Assembly: GCA_903858815.1 (NCBI GenBank)
Contig: CAIOKE010000353.1
Span: 1 to 42,562 of the forward strand
Length of the DNA: 42,562 bases
Source: an uncultured Planctomycetaceae bacterium
Lineage (GTDB): Bacteria > Planctomycetota > Planctomycetia > Planctomycetales > Planctomycetaceae
Direction of reading: 5' to 3'
Within the stretch, counting starts at the first letter, position 1. Each line of letters begins with the position of its first letter. The position numbers and the translations under genes are program-made. The notes beneath the pieces are model-generated. The model was not told the DNA's origin. It did not search any database and worked only from the letters and a program-made list of their open reading frames with translations. Of the stretch, positions 1-7,980 are shown one piece after another.

Positions 1-1530
1 ATAGGCCGCAGCCACAGCAGCGAAGGATGGCGTCGAATAGCCCCAGACCGTTCCAGCGTAACGACCGCCAAAATACGTGTCCTGAAACTGCCGTGTCATG
101 CCATGACTGCGATTGTTCATGACCACAATCTTGATCGGCAACTGGTGATGCACAACCGTCTGTAACTCCTGGATGTTCAACTGAAAACCACCATCGCCCG
201 CGATTACCACCACGGGTTTTGTGTTCTCGCATGCAAAAGCAACTCCCAATGCCGCCGGCAGAGCAAATCCCATCGCCCCCATCCCCCCGGAGGTCAGAAA
301 CCTGCTGGAGTCAGAGATTTCCAGCGATTGAGCAGCCCACATCTGATGCAACCCCACGTCCACACACCACGCTGCTGGTGCACGATTGGCAGACAACTGG
401 TGCATCAGCACATTCGGATTGATGCCCGGACAACCGGACAACTCTGAGGTATCCGGCCACTGCGTCCTGAGCGAACGAATCTGTTCGAGCCACGCTTTCT
501 TCTGCGGCCCGAGCACACTGGTTTTTGCCGCCGCGAGGAACTGCCGCAGGTCAGCATGCAGTCCGTCACAACCGAGGACACGGTTGTTGATTTCGCCCGC
601 CTCAATATCCACATGAAACACACGGCGTCCCGCGCTGAACGACTGCGTGTCTGCACCCGTCTGGCGAATGTCGAGGCGACTTCCCAGCACCAGCAGCAGA
701 TCTGAGTGAGCAACCGCCAGATTGGCCCAGCGGTTACCATACGTTCCGATCATCCCGACGGCATGACTATCGACGGAACCCAGCAGGTCACACGCCAGCA
801 GGGACCACACCACGGGGAGTCCGGCTGCATGGCAGAATTCGCGAAACTCAGCTTCACAGCCGGCAGCCCTGACACCACTGCCCGCCAGAATCAAGGGACG
901 CTGAGCGGCCTGAATCGCGTCATTCAGCCGATGACAAAAGCCCGACACAGCGTCGTCAGAAATCGTCTCAGCTGCTACTCGCGGATGAACCCAGGCACGC
1001 ATCGGAGCATCAACGGCAGATCTGAAGACATCCATAGGAATATCGAGCAGAACGGCGCCCGGACGGCCACTGACGGCCACATCAAAGGCACGGTACAGGG
1101 CGTCGGGGACCTGACTGGCATCTGTGATGCGGCAGGCCCATTTGGTAATTGGCTGGGCCATAGCCACAACATCGGTCTCCTGAAATCCCAGCTGCCGAAT
1201 CTGCCGAGCGCCTCGTTGCTCGTGTCGATTGACCTGCCCTGTGATAAATACGGCCGGAGAGGAATCAAAAAAGGCACTGCCAATGCCCGTCAGCAGATTA
1301 ATCGCACCTGGGCCACTGGTACCAAAGGCGACCCCTGGAATCCCGGTCATGCGTCCCACTGCATCAGCGGCAAACGCCGCCGCCTGTTCGTGATAGACAT
1401 TGACCAGCTGCAGTCGTCCGTCTCTCTGCACTGCATCCAGCAGGTGCATAATCATGCCACCAGACAACTCAAACGCTGCACGAACGCCGGCTTTATGCAG
1501 GAATTCCGTCACATACTCAGATACGTTCAT
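1..1530 (-). CDS. ThDP-dependent acetolactate-synthase-like enzyme of a CDP-sugar operon (3' end outside window)
   Basis: The frame is open from ATG at 1530 to the left edge, giving 510 residues with the C-terminus missing. It has the full POX/ALS architecture. The catalytic Glu is E48 (YHEQ), the N-terminal PYR domain carries TSGPGAINLLTG (71-82), and the C-terminal PP domain has the ThDP/Mg motif from GDGG (445-448) to MNN (471-473). It differs clearly from the housekeeping ilvB at 39469-41262. The family name follows from these motifs. Its place directly after rfbF, rfbG and an epimerase suggests sugar-nucleotide work rather than valine synthesis. In Yersinia the ThDP flavoenzyme YerE adds a C2 unit from pyruvate to a CDP-3,6-dideoxy-4-ketosugar, and the same role here is an inference. 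The 101-base gap to the upstream gene has no evident terminator, so the gene is probably in the same operon. Confidence 0.9.
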   Translation of the reverse strand, partial: MNVSEYVTEFLHKAGVRAAFELSGGMIMHLLDAVQRDGRLQLVNVYHEQAAAFAADAVGRMTGIPGVAFGTSGPGAINLLTGIGSAFFDSSPAVFITGQVNRHEQRGARQIRQLGFQETDVVAMAQPITKWACRITDASQVPDALYRAFDVAVSGRPGAVLLDIPMDVFRSAVDAPMRAWVHPRVAAETISDDAVSGFCHRLNDAIQAAQRPLILAGSGVRAAGCEAEFREFCHAAGLPVVWSLLACDLLGSVDSHAVGMIGTYGNRWANLAVAHSDLLLVLGSRLDIRQTGADTQSFSAGRRVFHVDIEAGEINNRVLGCDGLHADLRQFLAAAKTSVLGPQKKAWLEQIRSLRTQWPDTSELSGCPGINPNVLMHQLSANRAPAAWCVDVGLHQMWAAQSLEISDSSRFLTSGGMGAMGFALPAALGVAFACENTKPVVVIAGDGGFQLNIQELQTVVHHQLPIKIVVMNNRSHGMTRQFQDTYFGGRYAGTVWGYSTPSFAAVAAAY

Positions 1531-1631
1531 CAGAGAACTCGCATGATCTGTGAAGTCAACCGGTACATGAACAGGGTTTCACTGACGCCCCGGCAGCAGA
1601 TTCTGCATTGCCTTTGCGCTGGTCAAAGGGA

Positions 1632-2561
1632 TCAACGCGCAACTGACCGTTGGCTATCGCATGATTGAATCATGTGAGCCAACCCGTCGCTGAGCACTGT
1701 CGCTGGCCGCCAACCAGCCATCACTCGCAGTCTTTCAGTCGATACCTGCATTCGCATCACCTGGTCAGGTCGATACGGAACCGCACCGAAGCCCAGCTGC
1801 AGCTCCGGGTTAATTGCATCTCGAATCTGCATCACCACGTCGCGAAGTGGTACTTCCACGCCGGAAGCGAGATTGAAAATCCCGGTGGTCCCGGTGGCTG
1901 CAACTCGTTCGAAAGCCCCAGCCGCATCGTCGACGTGCAGGTAATCCCACGTTTGTTCACAGGCTGTCAGTGGCGGACACTGCCCCTGCAACAACTTCCG
2001 GATCAGCGATGGCAGCAGCCAGTCAGGATTATCGCCCGGACCATAGGTCGAGAAAATCCGCAGCCACGCATGCTGCAAACCGGCCAGTTCCATGATTCTC
2101 TGAGTCATCACGCAGGCCGACAACTTGGCGGCGCCGTACAGTGTCGTGGGAGTCGGACACTCCGACTCAGTAATCAGCAGGTCCTTCGGGCCATATTCGG
2201 CCTGACTACCGGCCCCGATGAAACGGGGGGTCCGACAGTCTGCACACAGCTGCGCCAGCTCAACGGCAAATTGAATATTCCCCAGTTGCATCGCGGCATC
2301 GTTGCGGTGGACACTGCTGACACCCGCCCATCCCAGATGAAACACAGTATCCGGCTGCCACGTGCGAAAGTCGTCTGCAAATTCAGCCACCTGTCCACTG
2401 GGGGCAGGAATCAGCCGCAAGTCCCCGGCCACCGCTGCCAATCGCTCACCCAGAGCCGCCGTACGCTGCAGGACTGCGACCTGCCAGCCGCACTGCAACA
2501 GTCGCTTTACGACAGCTGCACCAATGAACCCGGAAGCTCCCGTAACAAACGCGCGTTTCAT
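1632..2561 (-). CDS. NAD(P)-dependent sugar epimerase/reductase, extended SDR family
   Basis: A protein of 309 residues. It has the Rossmann motif GASGFIG (8-14) and the catalytic YGAAK (Tyr142, Lys146), followed by a sugar-binding C-terminal part with YGPGDNPDWL. The length is normal for extended SDR epimerases and reductases. Its ATG overlaps the stop of the CDP-glucose dehydratase gene by four bases (ATGA), so translation is probably coupled. Enzymes at this place in CDP-sugar operons reduce or epimerise the 4-keto intermediate, and YerF does this after the ThDP enzyme YerE. The exact substrate cannot be read from the sequence. A 4-ketoreductase acting on a CDP-6-deoxyhexulose is the most economical reading, and a C3/C5 epimerase is the alternative. 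Confidence 0.88.
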   Translation of the reverse strand: MKRAFVTGASGFIGAAVVKRLLQCGWQVAVLQRTAALGERLAAVAGDLRLIPAPSGQVAEFADDFRTWQPDTVFHLGWAGVSSVHRNDAAMQLGNIQFAVELAQLCADCRTPRFIGAGSQAEYGPKDLLITESECPTPTTLYGAAKLSACVMTQRIMELAGLQHAWLRIFSTYGPGDNPDWLLPSLIRKLLQGQCPPLTACEQTWDYLHVDDAAGAFERVAATGTTGIFNLASGVEVPLRDVVMQIRDAINPELQLGFGAVPYRPDQVMRMQVSTERLRVMAGWRPATVLSDGLAHMIQSCDSQRSVAR

Positions 2562-3640
2562 AACGCAGCCTGCCGAAACGCAGCCAGCTGCCGGTTAACC
2601 GCACTGAGCGCATCGCCCGTCGCGGCATACTCCTGATACCACTCAGCTGTTCTGAAAATCGTCTGCCCAAAATCCCAGACCGGTCGCCAGCCGAGGGTAT
2701 GCCTTGCCTTGTCAGTACACAGATGCAACAAGCCGGCTTCATGCACCGCATTCGGGCTTTGCAGATTACGCCAGCTTCCCGGCAGATACTGGATCAAAGT
2801 CTCTACCACATCCCGAACCGGTCTGCTGGATTCAACCGCCGGACCAAAATTGAACCCATCGCACACGACCGCAGCCTCCGCGTCACTGACTGAGCGGATA
2901 TCCATGCGACTGCCCAGCAGCAGATAACCGGCCAGCGGATCAAGCACATGCTGCCATGGTCGAGTCGCAGCGGGGTTGCGCACATCCACCGGCTGCCCGG
3001 CCTGCAGCGATCGAATACAATCCGGTACGATGCGGTCCAGTGCCCAGTCACCGCCTCCGATCACGTTGCCAGCCCGTGCCGACGCCAGCCGGATCCGGCA
3101 ATCCTGCCAGTAGGACCGGCGATACGCCGCAACAGCCAGCTCGGCCATCCCCTTGCTGCTGCTGTAAGGATCAGCCCCCCCCATGGGATCCACTTCACGA
3201 TACCCAAAGCACCATTCGCGATTCTCATAGCACTTGTCAGTGGTCACAACAACCACTGCGCACTGCTGATTCCACTGCCGCACAGCTTCCAGCAGGTAGA
3301 CAGTCCCCAGCACGTTGGTTTCATAGGTTTCGACAGGTTGCTGGTAGGAGTACCTGACGAGTGGCTGAGCAGCCAGATGAAAAATGAATTCCGGTTCAAA
3401 ACTGCGGACATGCCGTTGAAGACTGGCCGCATCTCGGATGTCGGCTCGCAGGTCCAGCAGCCGCTGATCCAGCTGCAGGGCGTTGAACAGGGCCGGTGAT
3501 GTGGGCGGCTGCAGGGCGTAGCCACTGACGGTGGCCCCCATGTTCAACAGCCACTGACACAGCCAGCTGCCTTTGAACCCGGTATGCCCGGTCACCAGCA
3601 CCCGGCGGCCGGCATAGGTTTGAGCCAGTGTCGCGAACAT
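2558..3640 (-). CDS. rfbG: CDP-glucose 4,6-dehydratase
   Basis: Converts CDP-D-glucose to CDP-4-dehydro-6-deoxy-D-glucose in the cytoplasm, the entry step to CDP-3,6-dideoxyhexoses and branched relatives. With the start chosen here it has 360 residues, the normal family length. The family-specific nucleotide motif VTGHTGFKGSWL starts near residue 16, TDKCYEN lies at 134-140, and the catalytic Tyr159 and Lys163 are in YSSSK. The frame is open further upstream, but ATG at 3640 overlaps the rfbF stop by one base (TGATG) and has GGAAGG and GGAG upstream, so it is preferred over ATG at 3658 or 3679. It is the second gene of the rfbF-rfbG-epimerase-ThDP series and overlaps both neighbours. Confidence 0.95.
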   Translation of the reverse strand: MFATLAQTYAGRRVLVTGHTGFKGSWLCQWLLNMGATVSGYALQPPTSPALFNALQLDQRLLDLRADIRDAASLQRHVRSFEPEFIFHLAAQPLVRYSYQQPVETYETNVLGTVYLLEAVRQWNQQCAVVVVTTDKCYENREWCFGYREVDPMGGADPYSSSKGMAELAVAAYRRSYWQDCRIRLASARAGNVIGGGDWALDRIVPDCIRSLQAGQPVDVRNPAATRPWQHVLDPLAGYLLLGSRMDIRSVSDAEAAVVCDGFNFGPAVESSRPVRDVVETLIQYLPGSWRNLQSPNAVHEAGLLHLCTDKARHTLGWRPVWDFGQTIFRTAEWYQEYAATGDALSAVNRQLAAFRQAAL

Positions 3641-4416
3641 CAGCTCCAGACCTTCCATGGAGAACGTCCGGAGTCCCACAGTTCATTGAGGTACTGGTAT
3701 TCGCGGAACGTGTCCATCGCGAAGAAAAAGCCTTCGTGCTGATACGCCACCAGCTGCTGCTCGCGTGCCAATCGCTCCAGCGGTTGCTGTTCGAAAACAC
3801 ACTGCGGACCGTCCAGATAATCGAAGACCCGCCGATTCAATACGAAGAAACCGGCACTGGCCCAGCCTTCAACTCGAGGCTTTTCAGCAAACCGCTGCAC
3901 CCTGCCATCGGGGTCCAGCTCCAGCATGCCGAACCGGGAGGTAGGCCGCATCGCGGTCAAAGTGGCAAGCCGACCGTGGCTGTGATGGAAGTCCACCAGT
4001 CGACGGACATCCACATCGGCCACCCCATCCCCATAGGTCAGCAGAAAGGTCTCGTCATCAATATACCGAGCTGCTTTCTGAACTCGACCGCCCGTCATGG
4101 AATGCAGACCGGTATCGGCCAGTGTCACCTGCAAACCGGTCTCACCATGTTCGCCGTGGTACTGCAGCTTTTCGGGCTGCCCCAACGACACCGTGAAATC
4201 GTTGTTCATGGCTTCATACTGCAGGAAATACTCCTTGATCATATTGCCCCGATATCCGAGGCACAGCACGAAGTCGGCAAATCCGTAGTGAGCATAGATC
4301 TTCATGATATGCCACAGAATCGGTCTACCGCCGATTTCAACCAGTGGTTTGGGACGATATTCGGTTTCTTCCCGCATGCGAGTGCCCTGCCCGCCGCAGA
4401 GAATCATCGTTTTCAT
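3640..4416 (-). CDS. rfbF: Glucose-1-phosphate cytidylyltransferase
   Basis: Makes CDP-D-glucose from CTP and glucose 1-phosphate, the first step of the CDP-sugar branch. It has 258 residues, the typical length of RfbF/DdhA. The N-terminal nucleotide-binding signature GGQGTRMREET (8-18) is followed by YRPKPLVEIGG. The metal Asp is in YGDG (128-131), and the PTSRFGMLELD and EKPRVEGW motifs of the family are present. The start ATG at 4416 overlaps the stop of the upstream ABC ATPase gene by four bases, and its own stop overlaps rfbG by one base. The exporter ATPase and CDP-glucose synthesis are therefore translated as one unit, which suggests that the exported glycan contains the CDP-derived sugar. 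Confidence 0.96.
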   Translation of the reverse strand: MKTMILCGGQGTRMREETEYRPKPLVEIGGRPILWHIMKIYAHYGFADFVLCLGYRGNMIKEYFLQYEAMNNDFTVSLGQPEKLQYHGEHGETGLQVTLADTGLHSMTGGRVQKAARYIDDETFLLTYGDGVADVDVRRLVDFHHSHGRLATLTAMRPTSRFGMLELDPDGRVQRFAEKPRVEGWASAGFFVLNRRVFDYLDGPQCVFEQQPLERLAREQQLVAYQHEGFFFAMDTFREYQYLNELWDSGRSPWKVWS

Positions 4417-5708
4417 TGGCTGCTCGATTCCTGGTAGTTCATACTGTTTTCAGAGCTTGTAGACACACCTTGCCAGTCAGCCGGCAGAATCATGCTGGCA
4501 CCACTGGCACAGGCCGCCACAACAGTCAGTTCGAAGGCCTGATCATAGCGACACAGCACTCGCTGACATTCGGACAGCACAATTACGCTGGCCGTGTACT
4601 TCCCGGCATTCAGCAGCAATCGCTTCATCCTAACCAGAACATTCGCATGCCCATCATTAGAAGATGCCTCAAACAGGTGTCCCTGCAGATCGGCATCCAT
4701 CACCTCAAGAACAGGCAGCAACTCTGCGTTCCAGAAAAGCACCTGAATCCGCCCGCGTCGAAGGCCTGAAAGAAACTGAACGTTTATCAAGATAGACAGA
4801 TCCGCCCCGAAGGGTATTTCCAGTGTTTTGTGCAAAAGAGCTGAGGAACTGCCCCCGGTTACGTGCAGACCGAGCACTGTTGCTTCGCCCGACCCCGAGA
4901 CTGTCTGTTCACCTGAATTAAATTCATCGAAATAGCGACCTACACCGGTCGCCAGATCCCTTCCCTGATACGCTACAGAGCCACGATGCAGCAGAACGAC
5001 CTCGCTGCAGACACGAAAAACCTGAGGCATCGTATGAGTCACGAAGATGACGGCACACCGGCTCATCAATTCTGACATTTTGTTCAGGCACTTCATCCTG
5101 AATCCCACATCGCCCACCGCCAGTACTTCGTCAATCAGCAGAACGTCTGGTTCAAGTTGCGAAAACACCGAAAAACCCAGCCGGATTTTCATTCCTGAGC
5201 TGTAGTTCTGCAGCGGCATGTCGATGGCATGTTCGATTTCTGAGAACTGCACAATGTCATCAAACCGCGATTTTACGTCCGCGGCACTGAATCCGAGCAA
5301 AGCAGCCTGGTTGTAGATGTTCTCCCGTCCGGTCAACAGCGGATTGAAGCCTGCTCCTAATTCGATCATCGCGCCAACCCGGCCACGCATCGTCACTCGG
5401 CCACGGTCAGGGCGAATCAAGCCATTCAGGATCTTCAGCAGAGTGCTCTTGCCAGCTCCATTGTGACCGATCAGCCCCAGACACTCGCCCCGCCGGACCT
5501 CAAAGGAGACATCTCGCAGACTCCAGAATTCATCGCGGCGTAATTCCTGATCCAGTACCGGTCGGACAAGGTCCTGCTCCTGCTGCCCTATGGCAAAAGG
5601 ATTGAGGGAGTGCAGGACGCCCTGCACTCCGTAGACCAGCGACCGCCGCAGTGATCGGCAGAACTTCTTGGAGACGTGCTCCGCTTTGATCAGGACTTCT
5701 TCAGACAT
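4413..5708 (-). CDS. wzt: ABC transporter ATP-binding protein for polysaccharide export, Wzt type with C-terminal glycan-binding domain
   Basis: A protein of 431 residues. The nucleotide-binding domain occupies about 1-250: Walker A GHNGAGKST (81-89), signature NYSSGM (168-173), Walker B VLLIDEVLAVGD (189-200) and the switch His in VTHTM. The degenerate signature (YSSGM instead of LSGGQ) is typical of the Wzt/KpsT/TagH group. About 180 residues follow the ATPase and form a beta-rich tail like the Wzt C-terminal domain, which in E. coli O8/O9a recognises the capped end of the O-chain. A chain-length or end-recognition role is therefore inferred. The gene starts 181 bases after the permease stop, so the two exporter genes are not overlapping, and its 3' end overlaps rfbF. 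Confidence 0.93.
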   Translation of the reverse strand: MSEEVLIKAEHVSKKFCRSLRRSLVYGVQGVLHSLNPFAIGQQEQDLVRPVLDQELRRDEFWSLRDVSFEVRRGECLGLIGHNGAGKSTLLKILNGLIRPDRGRVTMRGRVGAMIELGAGFNPLLTGRENIYNQAALLGFSAADVKSRFDDIVQFSEIEHAIDMPLQNYSSGMKIRLGFSVFSQLEPDVLLIDEVLAVGDVGFRMKCLNKMSELMSRCAVIFVTHTMPQVFRVCSEVVLLHRGSVAYQGRDLATGVGRYFDEFNSGEQTVSGSGEATVLGLHVTGGSSSALLHKTLEIPFGADLSILINVQFLSGLRRGRIQVLFWNAELLPVLEVMDADLQGHLFEASSNDGHANVLVRMKRLLLNAGKYTASVIVLSECQRVLCRYDQAFELTVVAACASGASMILPADWQGVSTSSENSMNYQESSSQ

Positions 5709-5889
5709 CCGAGTTTCAATTCAACTGGTTGATGTCACTCGTTGGCGACCTGAAAGTCACCCGCGACAAGCGAAACATGCCACACCCAACACACACACCA
5801 CAGCGAGCGGCATGGCGCTAGCCGCCGGTGCCAAACCCCAACATCTACACCGCCCGCTACGCCTTCTTTCCTATCCTTCGCGTCATCGC

Positions 5890-6744
5890 CTAACCACCAC
5901 CTGATCGCTCGATAATGTGCGGCAAGGCCACTTTCATCGCCAGCACCCCCAGCAGCAACAGCAGCACCGAGACTACAGATACAATCGCCACGGTTGGCAG
6001 ATCAGTGGCTTCACCGCCCAGCAGCCACGCGCGACTGGTGACAAGCAGGCAGGTTGCAGGGTTCCATAACATCAGCTTGCGTGCGAGCCCGGCAGCAGGC
6101 AGCGGGAAAATCACGGGAGTCAGGAAGAACACGAACCGCATTCCCAGATGCACTGCTCGCGACAGATCCTGAAACAACGCTGCCACTGGCACCAGAATCA
6201 GGCCCAGACTGAGCCCGCACAGCATGGTCAGTGCGAGGCCCAGCGGAAACAGCAGGATCGTCGGAGACCACGTCAACGGATACAGGAACAGAAACGGCGG
6301 AAGTGCCAATAGGGTGACCCCCACATTCAGCAGCGATTTCCAGAACACTACCAGCAGCAGTGCCTCGTGGGGGAAACTGACTTTGCTGAGGGCACCCTGT
6401 GCTTCACCCAGCACTCCCAGACCGCCCACAAGGCAGCCATTGAAAGCCGTCCACAGCAGATTGCCGACAAATACGAACAGCGGGTAGGGGACAGTGCCGG
6501 TTTCGATACTGACGACGTTGCTGCCGCTGAGGAAGATCCAGACCATCGAGTTGGCCAGCGTCGGGACGATGATCCAGAACCAGCCCAGAAAGCTGCCGCG
6601 GAACATGGCCTTCGTATCACGGACAAACATCCGCCATGCCAGCTCGCGAGTCAGTCTGTGATTTGCCACAAGACTGCTGAACGCGTCACGAAACGCGTCC
6701 ATTCCGTCGTGGGGGGTGATAACTTTTACTGGTAGGTCAGACAT
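5890..6744 (-). CDS. wzm: ABC-2 type polysaccharide/polyol export permease, Wzm type
   Basis: A protein of 284 residues. A cytoplasmic N-terminus of about 35 residues (LTRELAWRMFVRDTKAMFRGS, typical of Wzm/KpsM/TagG) precedes six hydrophobic segments: FLGWFWIIVPTLANSMVWIFL, the segment around LFVFVGNLLWTAF, VVFWKSLLNVGVTLLALPPF, LLFPLGLALTMLCG, FVFFLTPVIFPLP and a last one near the C-terminus. With the adjacent Wzt it should form the inner-membrane exporter for a lipid-linked glycan. ATG at 6744 is preferred; a GTG lies directly before it at 6747, and neither has a strong ribosome site. The 92 bases back to the aminotransferase stop carry no recognised signal. The 181-base gap downstream to wzt also shows nothing specific. 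Confidence 0.92.
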   Translation of the reverse strand: MSDLPVKVITPHDGMDAFRDAFSSLVANHRLTRELAWRMFVRDTKAMFRGSFLGWFWIIVPTLANSMVWIFLSGSNVVSIETGTVPYPLFVFVGNLLWTAFNGCLVGGLGVLGEAQGALSKVSFPHEALLLVVFWKSLLNVGVTLLALPPFLFLYPLTWSPTILLFPLGLALTMLCGLSLGLILVPVAALFQDLSRAVHLGMRFVFFLTPVIFPLPAAGLARKLMLWNPATCLLVTSRAWLLGGEATDLPTVAIVSVVSVLLLLLGVLAMKVALPHIIERSGGG

Positions 6745-6836
6745 CACTTATAAGCACTCATTGAGCTGCTGCAGATTTGAAGATATATCGCGGCAGGCAA
6801 TTCAGCCGCAACCCCTGTACAGACAAATCCTGTGAA

Positions 6837-7964
6837 TCACAACGCCGCAGTGCAGCGGTCCAGCACCGCCCGGCAAACCTGCTGCACCATCTCATCAGAC
6901 ATTTCCGGGAACATGGGCAGGCTCAGGATTCGCGCCACCTGTGATTCCGTTGTTGCAAGGCTGTCAACGAGCGGCAAGCGCCCAGCGTAAGCCGTTTGCT
7001 GATGCACTGCCTTCGGATAATGAATCATCGTTGCAACCCCTGCCTGCCGCAGTCGCTGCTGAAGTTGGTCACGATCGTCTGAGCGTACCACGTACTGATG
7101 AAAAACATGACTGCAGCCGGAAAGCACGACTGGAGTCTGCAGTATACCGCCAAACGCCCGTTGATATTCCTGAGCAATCTCCTGCCGTCGTCTGGTACGG
7201 CTGTCAAGCGACTTGAGGCGTACACGCAGCAATGCCGCCTGGAGCTCGTCCAGCCGACTGTTGACGCCTGGTATCTCGCTGTTGTTTCGCTCTCTCCAAC
7301 CGTACTGCCGCAGCATTTTCAAACGCTCAGCGACCTCCAAATCCGCGGTTGCGATCACCCCTGCATCCCCAAAGGCACCCAGATTCTTTGTGGGATAGAG
7401 ACTAAAGGCTGAGATGTCTGCGAATGTTCCGGTCTTGCGCCCCTGAAACTCGGCGCCATGCGATTGCGAACAATCCTCCACGACTCGCAGGTCAAATTCC
7501 CTGGCCAAAGCTATGAGAGCCCCGATATCACAGGGATGCCCATACAGGTGCACCGGAACCACGGCCTTCAGCGGAATTCCAAGGCGATGAGCTGTGTGAA
7601 TTGCCCGCAACAGACTGTGTGGACACATCGTAAGAGTTTGATTGTCAACATCCACCAGCAGCGGCACAGCCCCCAGCATCTCAATGGCAGCAACAGTGGC
7701 AACCGCCGTGTGCGAAACAGTAAAAACCCCATCTCCAGCGTTGACACCGACAACCTTCAGCGCAAGCATCAACGCATCTGTACCGTTGGCGACTCCGACC
7801 GCAGCGGGAGCCCCTAACCACGCCGCAAATTCCCTCTCAAAACCGGCTGTTTCCTCTCCCAGAATGTACCAACCGCTTCGCATCACGCGCAGGGCGGCTT
7901 CCTCAAGTTCAGCCTGCTCGGAATAGAATCCGGCAGAAAGACTATTTGCTGGAACGGGTTTCAT
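6837..7964 (-). CDS. DegT/DnrJ/EryC1/StrS family PLP-dependent sugar aminotransferase
   Basis: A protein of 375 residues, full length for the family. The N-terminal FYSEQAELEEAALRVMRSG and the cofactor-pocket VANGTDALMLAL (57-69) are followed by VHLYGHPCD, VEDCSQSHGA and the PLP lysine in SLYPTKNLGAFGD (Lys193). The lysine shows it is a true aminotransferase, not one of the His-type 3-dehydrases of the ColD/DdhC group. It would transfer an amino group from glutamate to a keto-sugar nucleotide, giving an amino-deoxysugar. It starts 16 bases after the stop of the epimerase at 7981-8988, which may make or process its substrate. Whether the substrate is CDP-, dTDP-, GDP- or UDP-linked cannot be told. 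Confidence 0.93.
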   Translation of the reverse strand: MKPVPANSLSAGFYSEQAELEEAALRVMRSGWYILGEETAGFEREFAAWLGAPAAVGVANGTDALMLALKVVGVNAGDGVFTVSHTAVATVAAIEMLGAVPLLVDVDNQTLTMCPHSLLRAIHTAHRLGIPLKAVVPVHLYGHPCDIGALIALAREFDLRVVEDCSQSHGAEFQGRKTGTFADISAFSLYPTKNLGAFGDAGVIATADLEVAERLKMLRQYGWRERNNSEIPGVNSRLDELQAALLRVRLKSLDSRTRRRQEIAQEYQRAFGGILQTPVVLSGCSHVFHQYVVRSDDRDQLQQRLRQAGVATMIHYPKAVHQQTAYAGRLPLVDSLATTESQVARILSLPMFPEMSDEMVQQVCRAVLDRCTAAL

Positions 7965-7980
7965 GGCTTGTCATCAGTAC

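Noticed and set aside
706-1668. A 320-codon plus-strand open frame
   Set aside because: It lies antisense to the ThDP enzyme, whose frame has all family motifs. The translated plus product is rich in His, Arg, Gln and Cys with no domain.
1665-2636. A 323-codon plus-strand open frame
   Set aside because: Antisense shadow of the SDR epimerase gene (1632-2561); no recognisable protein features.
3628-4437. A 269-codon plus-strand open frame
   Set aside because: Antisense to rfbF, which is unmistakable.
6837-7964. DegT protein as the 3-dehydrase DdhC/ColD type that would complete the yersiniose route
   Set aside because: The active-site lysine is present (PTKNLG), whereas the 3-dehydrases have His there.
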